Positions 16,788-25,248 of a stretch of DNA of 64,000 nucleotides are shown piece after piece. The DNA is from Modicisalibacter xianhensis (GTDB taxonomy: Bacteria > Pseudomonadota > Gammaproteobacteria > Pseudomonadales > Halomonadaceae), in contig NZ_FOPY01000017.1 in the NCBI RefSeq assembly GCF_900113605.1, forward strand, positions 1 through 64,000. Direction: 5' to 3'. The position numbers and the translations under genes are program-made. Below the pieces are notes generated by a model. That model searched no databases. It was given only the letters and a program-made list of their open reading frames with translations, and was not told the origin of the DNA. The first letter of the stretch is position 1, and every line of letters begins with the position of its first letter.

Positions 16788-17462
16788 ATGTCACAACCCC
16801 TGTGTCTGTTATTCGACTGTGACGGAACACTCGTAGACAGCGAACCCCTGCTCGGCCAGGTCATGGCCGATGTCCTGCCCCGTGCCGGCCTGCCCTTCTC
16901 GACCGATCAGTACATGGAAGAGTTTCGTGGCGTACGCTTCATGAACATCGTCGCCGAGCTTGAACGCCGCCATGGCAGCGTCGATGACGATATCCGCTCC
17001 GCCGCAGAGACCGAGATGCGCAGCACCTTGGCCGAGCGCATGAAACGCGAGTTGCAGATCATTCCCAACGTTCGCGAGACCCTGGACCTGCTTGCCGATC
17101 ATCCCCGCTGTGTGGCCTCCAACGGCCCAGAGCACAAGATTCGTACTGCTCTCGATAGCACCGGCTTGCGCCCTTACTTCGAGGATCGGCTGTTCAGTGC
17201 CTATACCCTGAACGCTTGGAAGCCCGAACCATTCCTGTTTTTGCACGCCGCTCGCAGCATGGGCTACGAGCCCGAACAGTGCGTGGTGATCGATGACGCC
17301 GCCGTGGGTGTCACCGCCGGACTGCGTGCCGGCATGCGCGTGATCCATATCAACCGTTTCGGCGAGTCGACGCCACGGGGCGCGATCCGCATGACCGACA
17401 TGGCTCAACTGCCGGGCATCATCGCCAGACTCGACCAGCTCGAAGCCGTGGCCGCCAAGTAA
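16788..17462 (+). CDS. HAD-superfamily phosphatase (YieH/phosphoglycolate phosphatase-like)
   Basis: A 224-residue HAD subfamily IA hydrolase. Motif I is LLFDCDGTLVDSEP (nucleophile and acid Asp), motif II CVASNGP, motif III Lys in NAWKPEPFLF, motif IV CVVIDDAAVGVTAGLRAGM. Size and cap region (residues 17-85) resemble E. coli YieH (6-phosphogluconate phosphatase) and beta-phosphoglucomutase-like proteins. It stands alone, 220 bp after dctM, behind AAGAGG. Its own TTCG-loop hairpin closes the transcript. The substrate is inferred only at family level. Confidence 0.88.
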   Translation: MSQPLCLLFDCDGTLVDSEPLLGQVMADVLPRAGLPFSTDQYMEEFRGVRFMNIVAELERRHGSVDDDIRSAAETEMRSTLAERMKRELQIIPNVRETLDLLADHPRCVASNGPEHKIRTALDSTGLRPYFEDRLFSAYTLNAWKPEPFLFLHAARSMGYEPEQCVVIDDAAVGVTAGLRAGMRVIHINRFGESTPRGAIRMTDMAQLPGIIARLDQLEAVAAK

Positions 17463-17468
17463 TGCCAA

Positions 17469-17488
17469 GCGACGCCTTCGGGCGTCGC
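17469..17488 (+). terminator. TTCG-loop terminator hairpin
   Basis: GCGACGCC (17469-17476) / GGCGTCGC (17481-17488) around the stable tetraloop TTCG, 6 bp after the HAD stop codon. Only a short mixed T stretch follows. Confidence 0.65.
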
Positions 17489-17546
17489 TGCCTGTCACCA
17501 GCTACGCTATCATCGCGTCGATGAACCGCTAGTGACAGGAGTTGTT

Positions 17547-17921
17547 ATGGCTTCCCTTCAGGACCAGCTGCGCGGCCTGGTCTACTCCACCGAGCATGGC
17601 GAGACCTGCCCCAAATGCCGCCAGCCGCTCGCCGAATGCGAATGCAGCGCGCGAGCCGATGCCGAACGCATCGCCAGCCTCGATGGCATTGTACGTATCC
17701 GCCGCGAGACCAGCGGACGCAAGGGCAAGGGCGTGACTACCGTCAGCGGCGTGCCAATGGCCGAGCCCGAACTCAAGGCCCTGGCGAAGGAACTCAAGAA
17801 GCGCTGCGGCACCGGAGGCGCCGTCAAGGAGGGCGTGATCGAGATCCAGGGCGACCATCGCCAGGTACTCAAGGCCGAACTCGAAACCCGTGGCTACACG
17901 GTGAAGCTCGCCGGCGGCTGA
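17547..17921 (+). CDS. yciH: SUI1/eIF1-like translation factor YciH
   Basis: A 124-residue protein of the bacterial YciH (eIF1/SUI1) family, which tunes initiation-codon discrimination on the 30S subunit. N-terminal Cys clusters CPKC and CEC (residues about 21-34) are followed by the SUI1 fold: IVRIRRETSGRKGKGVTTVS, LKALAKELKKRCGTGGAVKE and GVIEIQGDHRQVLKAELETR. The start at 17547 has ACAGGAG (17535-17541) upstream. Expression is probably linked to the lipoprotein gene 50 bp downstream. Confidence 0.93.
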   Translation: MASLQDQLRGLVYSTEHGETCPKCRQPLAECECSARADAERIASLDGIVRIRRETSGRKGKGVTTVSGVPMAEPELKALAKELKKRCGTGGAVKEGVIEIQGDHRQVLKAELETRGYTVKLAGG

Positions 17922-17971
17922 GCCCACGCATGACCGGCACGCTACCCGGCGAAACCTCAGGAGCCCAAGAC

Positions 17972-18385
17972 ATGCCTTTTCGTGTTCGTAACGCCTGGCT
18001 GCTCACGCTGGCTGTTGTCCTGGCAGTCATTCTCAGTGCTTGCGCGAGTGGCCCACGCCTTGCAACGCTCGACGCCCAGGTGGTTTCGGATTCCCTCCTG
18101 ACGTTGCCACCCGATGCCGAACTCAGCGTACAACTGGAAAACGCAAGCCAGGTCGGGGCCAACCTGGTGGCCGAAGCCAACTACGTACGCCTCGGTGACG
18201 GTCCCATTCCGGTCATCCTGCGCTACGATGCCGAGGCCATAGACCAAGGCAATATCTATTTACTGCGTGCCGACATCCGTAGCGGTGGGCGCCTGCTCTA
18301 TACCACGCCCGAGCCTGTGCCCGTGCTGACCGGCGATGCGCCGGACAGCGACATATCCATCGCCATCGAACGGGTCGACCGTTAG
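17972..18385 (+). CDS. YbaY-family lipoprotein
   Basis: A 137-residue lipoprotein. The signal sequence MPFRVRNAWLLTLAVVLAVI leads to the lipobox LSAC, with Cys near residue 24. The mature domain (LPPDAELSVQLENASQ, PIPVILRYDAEAID, YLLRADIRSGGRLLYTT) matches the type III secretion pilotin-like/YbaY 'lipoprotein-related protein' beta-sandwich. It is probably anchored in the outer membrane; its role is unknown. ATG 17972 is chosen over 17930 because CAGGAG (17958-17963) precedes it and the signal peptide then starts correctly. Confidence 0.82.
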   Translation: MPFRVRNAWLLTLAVVLAVILSACASGPRLATLDAQVVSDSLLTLPPDAELSVQLENASQVGANLVAEANYVRLGDGPIPVILRYDAEAIDQGNIYLLRADIRSGGRLLYTTPEPVPVLTGDAPDSDISIAIERVDR

Positions 18386-18463
18386 CGGCTTAACTTGTCA
18401 GACAGCCCGAATCTGGCCACGCTTGTGTACGTTATTCATCGACGTCATGGAGCGAGACAAGAC

Positions 18464-19462
18464 ATGCAGACCCTGGAAATAGCGAATACCGGCATCAACA
18501 CTTCACGCATCGGATTGGGCACGTGGGCCATGGGCGGACGCCAATGGGGAGGCACCGACGATGCCCAGGCCATTCGCACCATTCATGCCGCGCTGGATCG
18601 TGGCATTACGCTGATCGACACGGCACCGGCCTATGGCTTCGGCCATGCCGAGGAAGTCGTCGGCAAGGCGCTTGCCGAGTCCGGCCAGCGTGACAAGGTG
18701 GTTATCGCCACCAAGGCCGCACTGGAATGGGGTGAAGGCATTGCAGCCGTGGTACGCAATGCCACCCAGGCCCGGATCGAGCAAGAGGTCGAGGATTCGC
18801 TACGCCGGCTGGGCGTCGAGGCCATCGATCTCTATCAGGTACACTGGCCCGATCCCAAGACGCCGATGGAAGAGACCGCCCGCACCATGGATCGGCTATA
18901 CCGCGACGGCAAGATCCGCGCCATCGGGGTCAGCAACTTCTCTCCCGAGCAGTGCGATGCCTTTCGGGAAGTCGCCCCGCTGCATACCGTCCAGCCTCCC
19001 CTGAACCTGTTCGAGCGCGAGGCAGAACGCGACATCATTCCCTATGCCAAGCGCCAGGGGCTGACCATGCTGACCTACGGGGCGCTGTGTCGCGGACTGC
19101 TGTCGGGCAAGATGCACCGCGATTCCGCCTTCAATGGAGACGACCTGCGCAACAACGATCCCAAGTTTCAGCAACCGCGTTTCGATCAATACCTGGCTGC
19201 GGTCGATGCCCTGGATCGCTTCGCCCAGGAGCGTCATGGCAAGCGTGTACTGGAACTGGCGGTACGCTGGCTGCTCGACCGCCACGACAACGGCATTGCC
19301 CTGTGGGGCGCACGCCGCCCGGATCAGGTCGATCCCGTGTCAGGCATTGCCGACTGGCAATTGAGCGCCGAGGATGTCAGCGAGATCGAGCGCATCGTCG
19401 ACGAGCACGTCACGGACCCGGTCGGCCCCGAGTTCATGGCACCGCCAACCCGCGACGTCTGA
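18464..19462 (+). CDS. Aldo/keto reductase
   Basis: A 332-residue NADPH-dependent AKR. The tetrad residues are visible: Asp and Tyr in LIDTAPAYGFGHAEEVVGKA, Lys in VVIATKAALEW, His in DLYQVHWPDPKTP. The pattern YRDGKIRAIGVSNFSPEQ is typical. It resembles the AKR11/YajO-YccK-type general stress reductases rather than a biosynthetic AKR; the substrate is open. The start at 18464 gives the standard N-terminus LEIANTGINTSRIGLGTWAM. It is followed by a strong terminator. Confidence 0.92.
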   Translation: MQTLEIANTGINTSRIGLGTWAMGGRQWGGTDDAQAIRTIHAALDRGITLIDTAPAYGFGHAEEVVGKALAESGQRDKVVIATKAALEWGEGIAAVVRNATQARIEQEVEDSLRRLGVEAIDLYQVHWPDPKTPMEETARTMDRLYRDGKIRAIGVSNFSPEQCDAFREVAPLHTVQPPLNLFEREAERDIIPYAKRQGLTMLTYGALCRGLLSGKMHRDSAFNGDDLRNNDPKFQQPRFDQYLAAVDALDRFAQERHGKRVLELAVRWLLDRHDNGIALWGARRPDQVDPVSGIADWQLSAEDVSEIERIVDEHVTDPVGPEFMAPPTRDV

Positions 19463-19481
19463 TACCGCGCTCTGAAACGCA

Positions 19482-19513
19482 AACGCCCGGCCAGTCAGTG
19501 GCCGGGCGTTTTT
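19482..19513 (+). terminator. Rho-independent terminator of the aldo/keto reductase gene
   Basis: AACGCCCGGCC (19482-19492) / GGCCGGGCGTT (19500-19510), an 11-bp perfect stem with a 7-nt loop and a T5 tail. Confidence 0.9.
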
Positions 19514-19587
19514 GACTGGAGGCCGCTCAGAGCGTGGTTTCAATGCCGATAGCGACATGAGTCGGGAAAACGTGAATCACAGTGGCA

Positions 19588-20460
19588 TCATAGCCGCATC
19601 ATCAACTGCTCGAGCGTCTCACCCACCGAAGCCTCGACCTTGAGATCGTACAGTTCGTCCGCCCGGGTGCGCCCCAGGTTCAGACAGGCGATGGGCTTGC
19701 CGTCGTGGGCTGCCTGGCGGGCGAAGCGGTACCCTGAATAGACCATCAGCGATGAGCCGACGACCAGTAGCGCATCGGCGGCATCGAGCGCTGCGAACGC
19801 CGCCTCGACGCGATCGCGCGGCACGCTGTCGCCGAAGAACACCACGTCCGGCTTGAGCACACCGGTACCGCAACGCGTGCAGTCGAGCACTCTGAATGTC
19901 GAGAAATCCAGGCCATCGAGGTCAGCATCGCCATCGGGGCCGACGGCAGCATCGAGACCGAGCCAGGCGGGATTGCTGGCGGCCAGCTCGGCATGTACGT
20001 GGTAACGCATACGCTGACTGCCGCAGCCCATGCAGCGCACCATCTCGGCACGCCCGTGAAGGTCGATCACCCGGCGCGAGCCCGCACGCTGATGCAGGCC
20101 ATCGACGTTCTGGGTGACCAGTGCCGTGACATGCCCCAACGCTTCCAGGCGTGCCAGGGCATGGTGGGCCGGTCCAGGCCGGGCTTCTTCGATGGCCCGA
20201 AACCCCACCAGGCTGCGCGCCCAGTAACGCTGACGTGTGGCCAGGCTTCCCATGAATGCCTGATGCTGCACCGGCGGTTTACGCTTCCACTCGCCACGAG
20301 TGTCGCGATAATCGGGAATGCCGCATTCGGTACTCACCCCGGCCCCGGTCAGCACCATCAGGCGGGGATACTGCTGGAGAAAATCGTGCAGCGCCTGGCT
20401 ACCGGCGCCCGGCAAGGCGATGGGGGCACCCTGCGGCGAGGAATCGTTGGTCGAGAGCAT
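19588..20460 (-). CDS. Sir2-family NAD-dependent protein deacylase
   Basis: A 290-residue sirtuin. NAD site motifs are [18 protein letters not shown] (about 37-54) and [12 protein letters not shown] (116-127). The catalytic His lies in [10 protein letters not shown] (His135). Zinc Cys pairs are CMGC (143-146) and CTRC, and [14 protein letters not shown] is the late NAD-binding strand. It resembles the larger class of bacterial sirtuins with an insert between the two Cys pairs. The ATG at 20460 is assumed; a TTG at 20523 would add 21 residues. It is divergent from the NERD gene with under 160 bp between. Confidence 0.9.
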   Translation of the reverse strand: MLSTNDSSPQGAPIALPGAGSQALHDFLQQYPRLMVLTGAGVSTECGIPDYRDTRGEWKRKPPVQHQAFMGSLATRQRYWARSLVGFRAIEEARPGPAHHALARLEALGHVTALVTQNVDGLHQRAGSRRVIDLHGRAEMVRCMGCGSQRMRYHVHAELAASNPAWLGLDAAVGPDGDADLDGLDFSTFRVLDCTRCGTGVLKPDVVFFGDSVPRDRVEAAFAALDAADALLVVGSSLMVYSGYRFARQAAHDGKPIACLNLGRTRADELYDLKVEASVGETLEQLMMRL

Positions 20461-20618
20461 GCTGATCTTATCGGCTGAATCACGGTATGAGCGCAGCGTG
20501 CGCTCGAGGTCTTGAGACCACAATAACCTAGAGTAGTTTGCCGTCGTCGTTACGCATGGCCCCTGCCCGTGCGCTTGGCTAGAATGAGCGTTCGATTCAC
20601 CTCGGGCAAGGATACGCG

Positions 20619-21530
20619 ATGGCCTGGCTGGAATACCTGTTACCGCTGATCTTCCTGGCCCCGCTCGGGGCCGGCACGGTCGTCGTGCTGGTCCTGCGCA
20701 ACCTGCATGATGCCCGGGTGCGCTCGCCGTTCGATGCCCACCTGCTGCGCGAGCCGGGCCAGGCGTTGCGCAACCGGCTCGACCGCGCCTTCGCCCGCCT
20801 GTTCCTCAATGGCGCCCTGGGGCCAATCGCCGTGCTCACGCCCATGGTCTACGGCATGGGCCGCATGCTGTTCGCCCCACACCAGAACTGGCTGGAGTGG
20901 ATGCTCTATGGCCTGCTGACTACCGTATTGGCCCTGCTGTTCAGTTTCCTGCTGATGCGCGACTATCAGCACATCCGGCGTATCAAGCTCGGCCTGGCCT
21001 GCGAACTGGCCGTCGGGCAGGAACTCGAGCGCCTGATCCGCCCCGAAGCCCATCCCTACTTCGTCTTTCATGACATTCCCAGCGATACCTTCACCATCGA
21101 CCACGTCGCGCTGACGCCACACGGCGTCTTCGTGATCGAAACCCGGGCGCGCACCCATCCGCTCAGCCCCAGCGGCGAGCCCCAAAGCACGGTGGCGGTG
21201 GAAAGCGAACGCCTGCGTTTCCCCGGCTGGAGCGAGCGCCAACCACTGCGCAAGACGCGCCAGGCGGCCTGCTGGATGCAACATTGGCTGGCTCGCGAGT
21301 GCGGCGTTGACGTCCCGGTGCGCGGCGTCCTTGTTTTACCGGGTTGGCAGATCGACAACGAGCATTCGCCTGCCGATCTGGTCGTGGTCAGCGGTGAAGG
21401 CTTGGCCAAGCTGCTGGCCGAAGCGCGCCTGGGCCAGCTCAGCGACACCATCCACGACCGTATCGCTCGTGCATTGGAGCGCCGGGGAGCGCTGTTGGAC
21501 AATCGCCGCCTCGAGCGCCCCTCCATCTAG
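20619..21530 (+). CDS. NERD (nuclease-related) domain membrane protein
   Basis: A 303-residue protein with an N-terminal transmembrane helix (about 5-26) and further hydrophobic stretches (about 66-82 and 98-115). A NERD domain follows from about residue 128. Its core reads ACELAVGQELERLI, TFTIDHVALTPHGVFVIETR (the D..hh....hhhIEhK-like restriction-fold motif, with Arg in place of the usual Lys) and RGVLVLPGWQID. NERD proteins have a predicted endonuclease fold; their cellular role is mostly unknown. The 3' end overlaps the convergent RNase gene by 4 bp. Confidence 0.82.
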   Translation: MAWLEYLLPLIFLAPLGAGTVVVLVLRNLHDARVRSPFDAHLLREPGQALRNRLDRAFARLFLNGALGPIAVLTPMVYGMGRMLFAPHQNWLEWMLYGLLTTVLALLFSFLLMRDYQHIRRIKLGLACELAVGQELERLIRPEAHPYFVFHDIPSDTFTIDHVALTPHGVFVIETRARTHPLSPSGEPQSTVAVESERLRFPGWSERQPLRKTRQAACWMQHWLARECGVDVPVRGVLVLPGWQIDNEHSPADLVVVSGEGLAKLLAEARLGQLSDTIHDRIARALERRGALLDNRRLERPSI

Positions 21531-22306
21531 TGACTCAACGCCGAAATGCCGACCCGGGGCGCGCAACGCCCGCGCCGCAGGGGCACCAGGCTTGACGACT
21601 GAGGAAAGTCGTCGAGTCGCTCGGCATCGATACCGATGCGCACTTCGGTCAGCACACGATTGCCTCGGCCATTGCATTGCAGGCTCAAGGCCCGCCCGGT
21701 GCCCTCACCGAATGCCGCCTCGAAAGCCTGGATCAAGGCGTTGCGCGGCACCTCGCTACCACGGTGGATCATCACGTAGTCGACGAAAGCGCTGGCATTG
21801 ACGAGTTCGAGCAGATCGAGCGCCTTGTCGAAATAGGCCTCGGCGGGCAGCGACAGGCAAGCAGCATGCTTGGCGTACTCGTAACGGTCCAGGCAACTGG
21901 CACGCCCCGGCATGGCGCGGTCGAGTGCATCATCGAGCGAATCCTCGAAATCGAACGGGGCATGGGCGCGGCAGAAACCGCCATCGGCGCGCGGCCGTTC
22001 GAGAAAACAGCCCTTTTCCCACCAGCGCTGGCGGGTCACTCCGTCGTCGGCAAAGCGCTCGGGCAGCGACGGCCACAAGCCATGCAGCACGAAGCCATCG
22101 TCCGCACCCGCCTGTAGCGATGGCTCGCGGCATTCCCGTGGCGGGTTACCCTGGGTCTGGCAGAAGCCGGGATGCCAGGTCAGCGCCAATGTATAGTGCG
22201 CGACCCCCTCGGCCGCGAGTGTTGTCTCGTCAGCCGTCACCGGGCCGCTCAGCAAGCTCCATAGCACGAGCCCCACGCCGCCCAAGCCGTATTTCCAACG
22301 CATCAT
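21527..22306 (-). CDS. Ribonuclease T2-family (RNase I-like) secreted nuclease
   Basis: A 259-residue exported RNase. The signal peptide is about residues 1-25 (GLVLWSLLSGPVTADE). The two catalytic boxes are present: CAS1 GFVLHGLWPS (His75) and CAS2 RYEYAKHAAC (Glu143, Lys146, His147). Several Cys probably form disulfides in the periplasm. The family cleaves RNA nonspecifically through 2',3'-cyclic intermediates. Two adjacent Met codons make the exact start uncertain by one residue. Confidence 0.92.
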   Translation of the reverse strand: MMRWKYGLGGVGLVLWSLLSGPVTADETTLAAEGVAHYTLALTWHPGFCQTQGNPPRECREPSLQAGADDGFVLHGLWPSLPERFADDGVTRQRWWEKGCFLERPRADGGFCRAHAPFDFEDSLDDALDRAMPGRASCLDRYEYAKHAACLSLPAEAYFDKALDLLELVNASAFVDYVMIHRGSEVPRNALIQAFEAAFGEGTGRALSLQCNGRGNRVLTEVRIGIDAERLDDFPQSSSLVPLRRGRCAPRVGISALSH

Positions 22307-22458
22307 TTCAGGTTGCTCCTCGTTGTTACCGCCTGGCCTTCGTGCCGCGATAACCCTCGAAAAAAGTCGACTCTTCGAGACTTGTCGCCGGCGCGGCGCT
22401 CGCTATAATCCGCCGCGTCGTAGCTATCAGGAGACGGCGCTTTCGCCACCCGCTGCCG

Positions 22459-23265
22459 ATGAATATCGTCTCATTCGATGCATTTCGCACCCTGGGCCTG
22501 CCCAGCGTCCGCTATATCAAGCCCGAGCGCATGTACGAGCATCTCGACGATATCCAACGCGCCGACTGGGTGCTGTTTCCTGAATACTGGCAGATCCACA
22601 CGTTGGTCTATGCGCTCAAGAAACGCATCTTCCCCAGCCTGGCCAGCTACCACCTGGGCCATGACAAGGTCGAGCAGACCCGCGCTTTCCTGGCGCTATG
22701 CCCGGAACATGTTCCGCCGACGCAGATCCGCGCCAGCACGCCGGAAAACATCGCCGATATCGACAGACGTTTCGCCTATCCGATGATCGCCAAGCGCATC
22801 AAGAGCTCGATGGGCGACGGCGTATCGCTGATCGAGAATCGTGCCCAGCTCGCACGCCACGCCGAGGCGGAGCCGGTACTCTACGTCCAGGAGCGCCTGC
22901 CCATCGACCGCGACCTGCGCATCGTGCTGGTCGGTGACGAGGTACTCACCGCCTACTGGCGCGTCACGCCGCTGGGCGGCTATCGCTCCAATGTCAGCCA
23001 GGGCGGCCAGGTGGACTACGACGCCATTCCCGACGAGGCTATCGCGCTGGCACGGCGCCTGGCCAGGGGGCTTGGAGTCAACCATGCCGGCTTCGACATC
23101 GCCATGGCCTGGGGCCACCCTTTCGTCTTCGAGTTCAACCGCCTGTTCGGCAACCAGGGCATTCCCGACAGCGCCCGGCGACTGGGCCAGGCCATACTGC
23201 GTACCCTGCAGCGCGAGGACGACATGGGCCCCGGCAGCCGCCCGCCGTTCGGCCTGACCGGCTAG
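22459..23265 (+). CDS. ATP-grasp domain protein (RimK-like)
   Basis: A 268-residue predicted ATP-dependent carboxylate-amine ligase. ATP-grasp features: FAYPMIAKRIKSSMGDGVSL (Lys and flexible loop), VLYVQERLPIDRDLRIVLVG, and the metal-binding end NHAGFDIAMAW with FVFEFNRLFGNQG. The N-terminal 90 residues form the pre-ATP-grasp half. It resembles RimK/alpha-L-glutamate ligase-like proteins; the substrate is unknown. The gene was probably once directly next to dgt: 15 bp after its stop begins a 93-bp copy of the dgt 3' end, now separated from dgt by the hipBA island. Confidence 0.85.
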   Translation: MNIVSFDAFRTLGLPSVRYIKPERMYEHLDDIQRADWVLFPEYWQIHTLVYALKKRIFPSLASYHLGHDKVEQTRAFLALCPEHVPPTQIRASTPENIADIDRRFAYPMIAKRIKSSMGDGVSLIENRAQLARHAEAEPVLYVQERLPIDRDLRIVLVGDEVLTAYWRVTPLGGYRSNVSQGGQVDYDAIPDEAIALARRLARGLGVNHAGFDIAMAWGHPFVFEFNRLFGNQGIPDSARRLGQAILRTLQREDDMGPGSRPPFGLTG

Positions 23266-23280
23266 TCAAGACTTTCAGCC

Positions 23281-23373
23281 CTAGTCGCCCTTGAGCCGCC
23301 CGCCCATCTCCTGGGCCAGATCCACCGCGTAGTGATCGGTCATACCGCCGATGAAATCGAGCATGCGCCGGTA
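23281..23373 (-). repeat. 93-bp direct repeat, left copy (dgt 3' end fragment)
   Basis: This segment is identical, base for base, to 25156-25248. It equals the last 30 codons and stop codon of dgt on the minus strand (from the Tyr-Arg-Arg of YRRMLDFIGGMTDHYAVDL to the TAG stop). Sequence identity ends exactly at the stop codon on one side and at GGTA on the other. The orphan copy has no promoter or upstream dgt sequence. Confidence 0.97.
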
Positions 23374-23406
23374 TGGCGCAAGAGGAATAGTCTGTTTTAA
23401 TCAATA

Positions 23407-23526
23407 ATCCTTGCGTTCGTGAGGATTACTTGGCCAGTCGGAAAATTTTGGTGTTATCCTCACGTTCTTAAGGATTTCTAGCCTTCCAAAATGCCAGGAT
23501 GCCTATATCCTCAAGTACGTGAGGTT
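23407..23526. promoter_or_regulatory. hipBA control region with three 20-bp operators
   Basis: Three copies of ATCC-N12-GGAT lie at 23407-23426, 23456-23475 and 23507-23526 (the last ends GGTT). The interiors are also alike, approximating ATCCTCACGTTCGTGAGGAT. Centres are 49 and 51 bp apart, close to five helical turns. HipB repressors bind such inverted repeats (TATCC-N8-GGATA in E. coli). The third site covers the hipB ribosome-binding GAGG at 23521-23524, so bound HipB would block translation-start access as well as transcription. Confidence 0.85.
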
Positions 23527-23530
23527 TCGC

Positions 23531-23839
23531 ATGGAATACGTGATCGACTCTCCCAAAACCCTTGGCAAACTCATTCGTGCCAGCCGCAAGGCGATGATGC
23601 TTCGTCAGGATGATGCCGCCGGAAGCATCGGAGTCAGCGAAAACTTCCTCGGCAAGGTGGAAAGCGGCAGCGACACCGTACAGTGGGGCAAACTATTTCA
23701 GGTCATGACCGAATTAGGCCTGACGATGAGTGTGGATGTGCCGGATGATTTTGCCGAGCGCACGGAAATGTACCTGAAATCGCTTCGTGACAAAGAACAA
23801 CGCCTACCCCGTTCGCGCACCACGCGTGAGGCTGAGTGA
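23531..23839 (+). CDS. hipB: HipB-type antitoxin, XRE-family repressor
   Basis: A 102-residue helix-turn-helix protein: LGKLIRASRKAMMLRQDDAA, then GSIGVSENFLGKVESGSDTV, which is the Cro/C1-type DNA-binding fold. The C-terminal tail is basic and acidic mixed (KSLRDKEQRLPRSRTTREAE). It should neutralise HipA and autorepress through the three upstream operators. The start is ATG 23531 with GAGG 6 bp before; an upstream GTG at 23519 is inside the operator. The stop overlaps the hipA start (TGATG), the usual toxin-antitoxin coupling. Confidence 0.92.
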   Translation: MEYVIDSPKTLGKLIRASRKAMMLRQDDAAGSIGVSENFLGKVESGSDTVQWGKLFQVMTELGLTMSVDVPDDFAERTEMYLKSLRDKEQRLPRSRTTREAE

Positions 23840-25146
23840 TGACTCGGCATCTCAATGTATGGATTAACGACACGCAGGTCGGCGTACTGATCGATAGAAA
23901 TGGAATATGGTCTTTTACCTACAGCGAGGCATGGGTAAAACACCCCGAAGCCTACCCGTTGTGCCCTAACCTGCCATTACAGGTCGATACTCACTTGGAT
24001 GGCTCCACGCATCGCCCGGTGCAGTGGTACTTCGACAATCTGTTACCAGAAGAGGGCCAGCGTGTTCTCCTGGCCCAAGCGGCGCGCTTGGGAGGAGCCG
24101 ATGCATTCGGACTGCTCAGTCATTATGGTGCCGAGTCGGCTGGCTCTCTCACGCTTCTCCCGCCAGGGGCTACCCCTGCCCCTGGGTCATGTATCGACTT
24201 ATCCGAGCAGGAACTGTCACAGCGTATCCGAGAAATGCCTAGCATTCCCCTCGCCGAACAGTCGGCGAAGCGCATGTCGTTGGCGGGTGCCCAACACAAG
24301 GTAGCCGTTATCTTCGCAGATGGAGCGTTGCGCGAGCCTGTCGGTAGCCTGCCTTCCACCCATATTCTCAAGCCCGATCACCCTGGCGACGCCTGGCCAC
24401 ATTCGGTAATCAACGAATGGTTCATCATGACCCTGGCAGGACGGGTTGGCCTTCCCGTACCAACGGTGCATCGGCGCTACCTGCCCGAGCCGGTGTACCT
24501 GATCGAGCGTTTCGATCGCCGACATGACGGTAACGGTTGGCAGAGAATGCACTGCATCGACGCCTGCCAACTGTTCGGGATTGATCGGGCTTACAAGTAT
24601 GCCGAAGGAAGTGTAGGACGGCTGGCCGAGCTGAGTCGGCACTGCCTACCCTCCGCCAAGGCGCGCTTATTGCTGTTCCAATGGTTGGTATTTAATGTCC
24701 TGGTGGGCAACGAAGATGCACACTTGAAGAATCTTAGCGTCCTGCCCCATGGAAGTACCTTCAGACTGGCGCCTTTCTATGATCTCTTGTGTACCGCCGT
24801 CTACGGGACACGTGCATACGGCCAAGACAGATGGCCTGACTTGGCAAGTCTGGCTTGGCCCGTGCAAGGAACGCAGCGCCTGAACGAGATCGATAAACTG
24901 ACTCTCATTGCTGCTGGCGAGTCCTTGGGCATCAAGGCGGCTACCGCCCGCAACGCCATAAACGCCTTGGTCTCTTCCGTACCTCAGCAAGCACGGTTAC
25001 TGCTGGACGAGACGACCCAGGAAAATACCTCGCTTGGTCAGGCCTCGTCCGATCTTCAGGCCACCTTGGCGGGCGAATCGCGTCTGTTGCGGGCCATTGT
25101 GAATATCGTTATTAACGAAATGGCCAACCAACTGACAAAGGCTTGA
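23839..25146 (+). CDS. hipA: HipA-type Ser/Thr kinase toxin
   Basis: A 435-residue HipA kinase. In E. coli it phosphorylates glutamyl-tRNA synthetase and induces growth arrest and persistence. The N-terminal subdomain 1 (residues 1-110) includes VQWYFDNLLPEEGQR. The kinase core has RMSLAGAQHKVAV, in which Ser147 matches the E. coli Ser150 autophosphorylation site, then YLIERFDRR, the catalytic NEDAHLKN (Asp293) and metal-binding YDLL (Asp315). All key residues are kept, so it is probably active. The start is ATG 23839; a GTG at 23836 is an alternative. It belongs to the island flanked by the 93-bp repeats. Confidence 0.95.
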   Translation: MTRHLNVWINDTQVGVLIDRNGIWSFTYSEAWVKHPEAYPLCPNLPLQVDTHLDGSTHRPVQWYFDNLLPEEGQRVLLAQAARLGGADAFGLLSHYGAESAGSLTLLPPGATPAPGSCIDLSEQELSQRIREMPSIPLAEQSAKRMSLAGAQHKVAVIFADGALREPVGSLPSTHILKPDHPGDAWPHSVINEWFIMTLAGRVGLPVPTVHRRYLPEPVYLIERFDRRHDGNGWQRMHCIDACQLFGIDRAYKYAEGSVGRLAELSRHCLPSAKARLLLFQWLVFNVLVGNEDAHLKNLSVLPHGSTFRLAPFYDLLCTAVYGTRAYGQDRWPDLASLAWPVQGTQRLNEIDKLTLIAAGESLGIKAATARNAINALVSSVPQQARLLLDETTQENTSLGQASSDLQATLAGESRLLRAIVNIVINEMANQLTKA

Positions 25147-25155
25147 CCAGCCAAG

Positions 25156-25248
25156 CTAGTCGCCCTTGAGCCGCCCGCCCATCTCCTGGGCCAGATCCAC
25201 CGCGTAGTGATCGGTCATACCGCCGATGAAATCGAGCATGCGCCGGTA
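25156..25248 (-). repeat. 93-bp direct repeat, right copy (functional dgt 3' end)
   Basis: Identical to 23281-23373. This copy is in frame with the rest of dgt and supplies its true C-terminus and stop. Confidence 0.97.

Larger units (their letters stand above)
23374..25155. other. hipBA island inserted at the 3' end of dgt
   Basis: A 1782-bp segment lies between the two 93-bp copies and contains only hipB, hipA and their control region. It is lower in GC than the flanks. Duplication of the target gene's 3' end at both borders restores an intact dgt, as seen when mobile DNA integrates at gene ends. No integrase or transposase gene is inside, so transfer would have depended on an enzyme supplied elsewhere or on homologous recombination. 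Confidence 0.7.
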
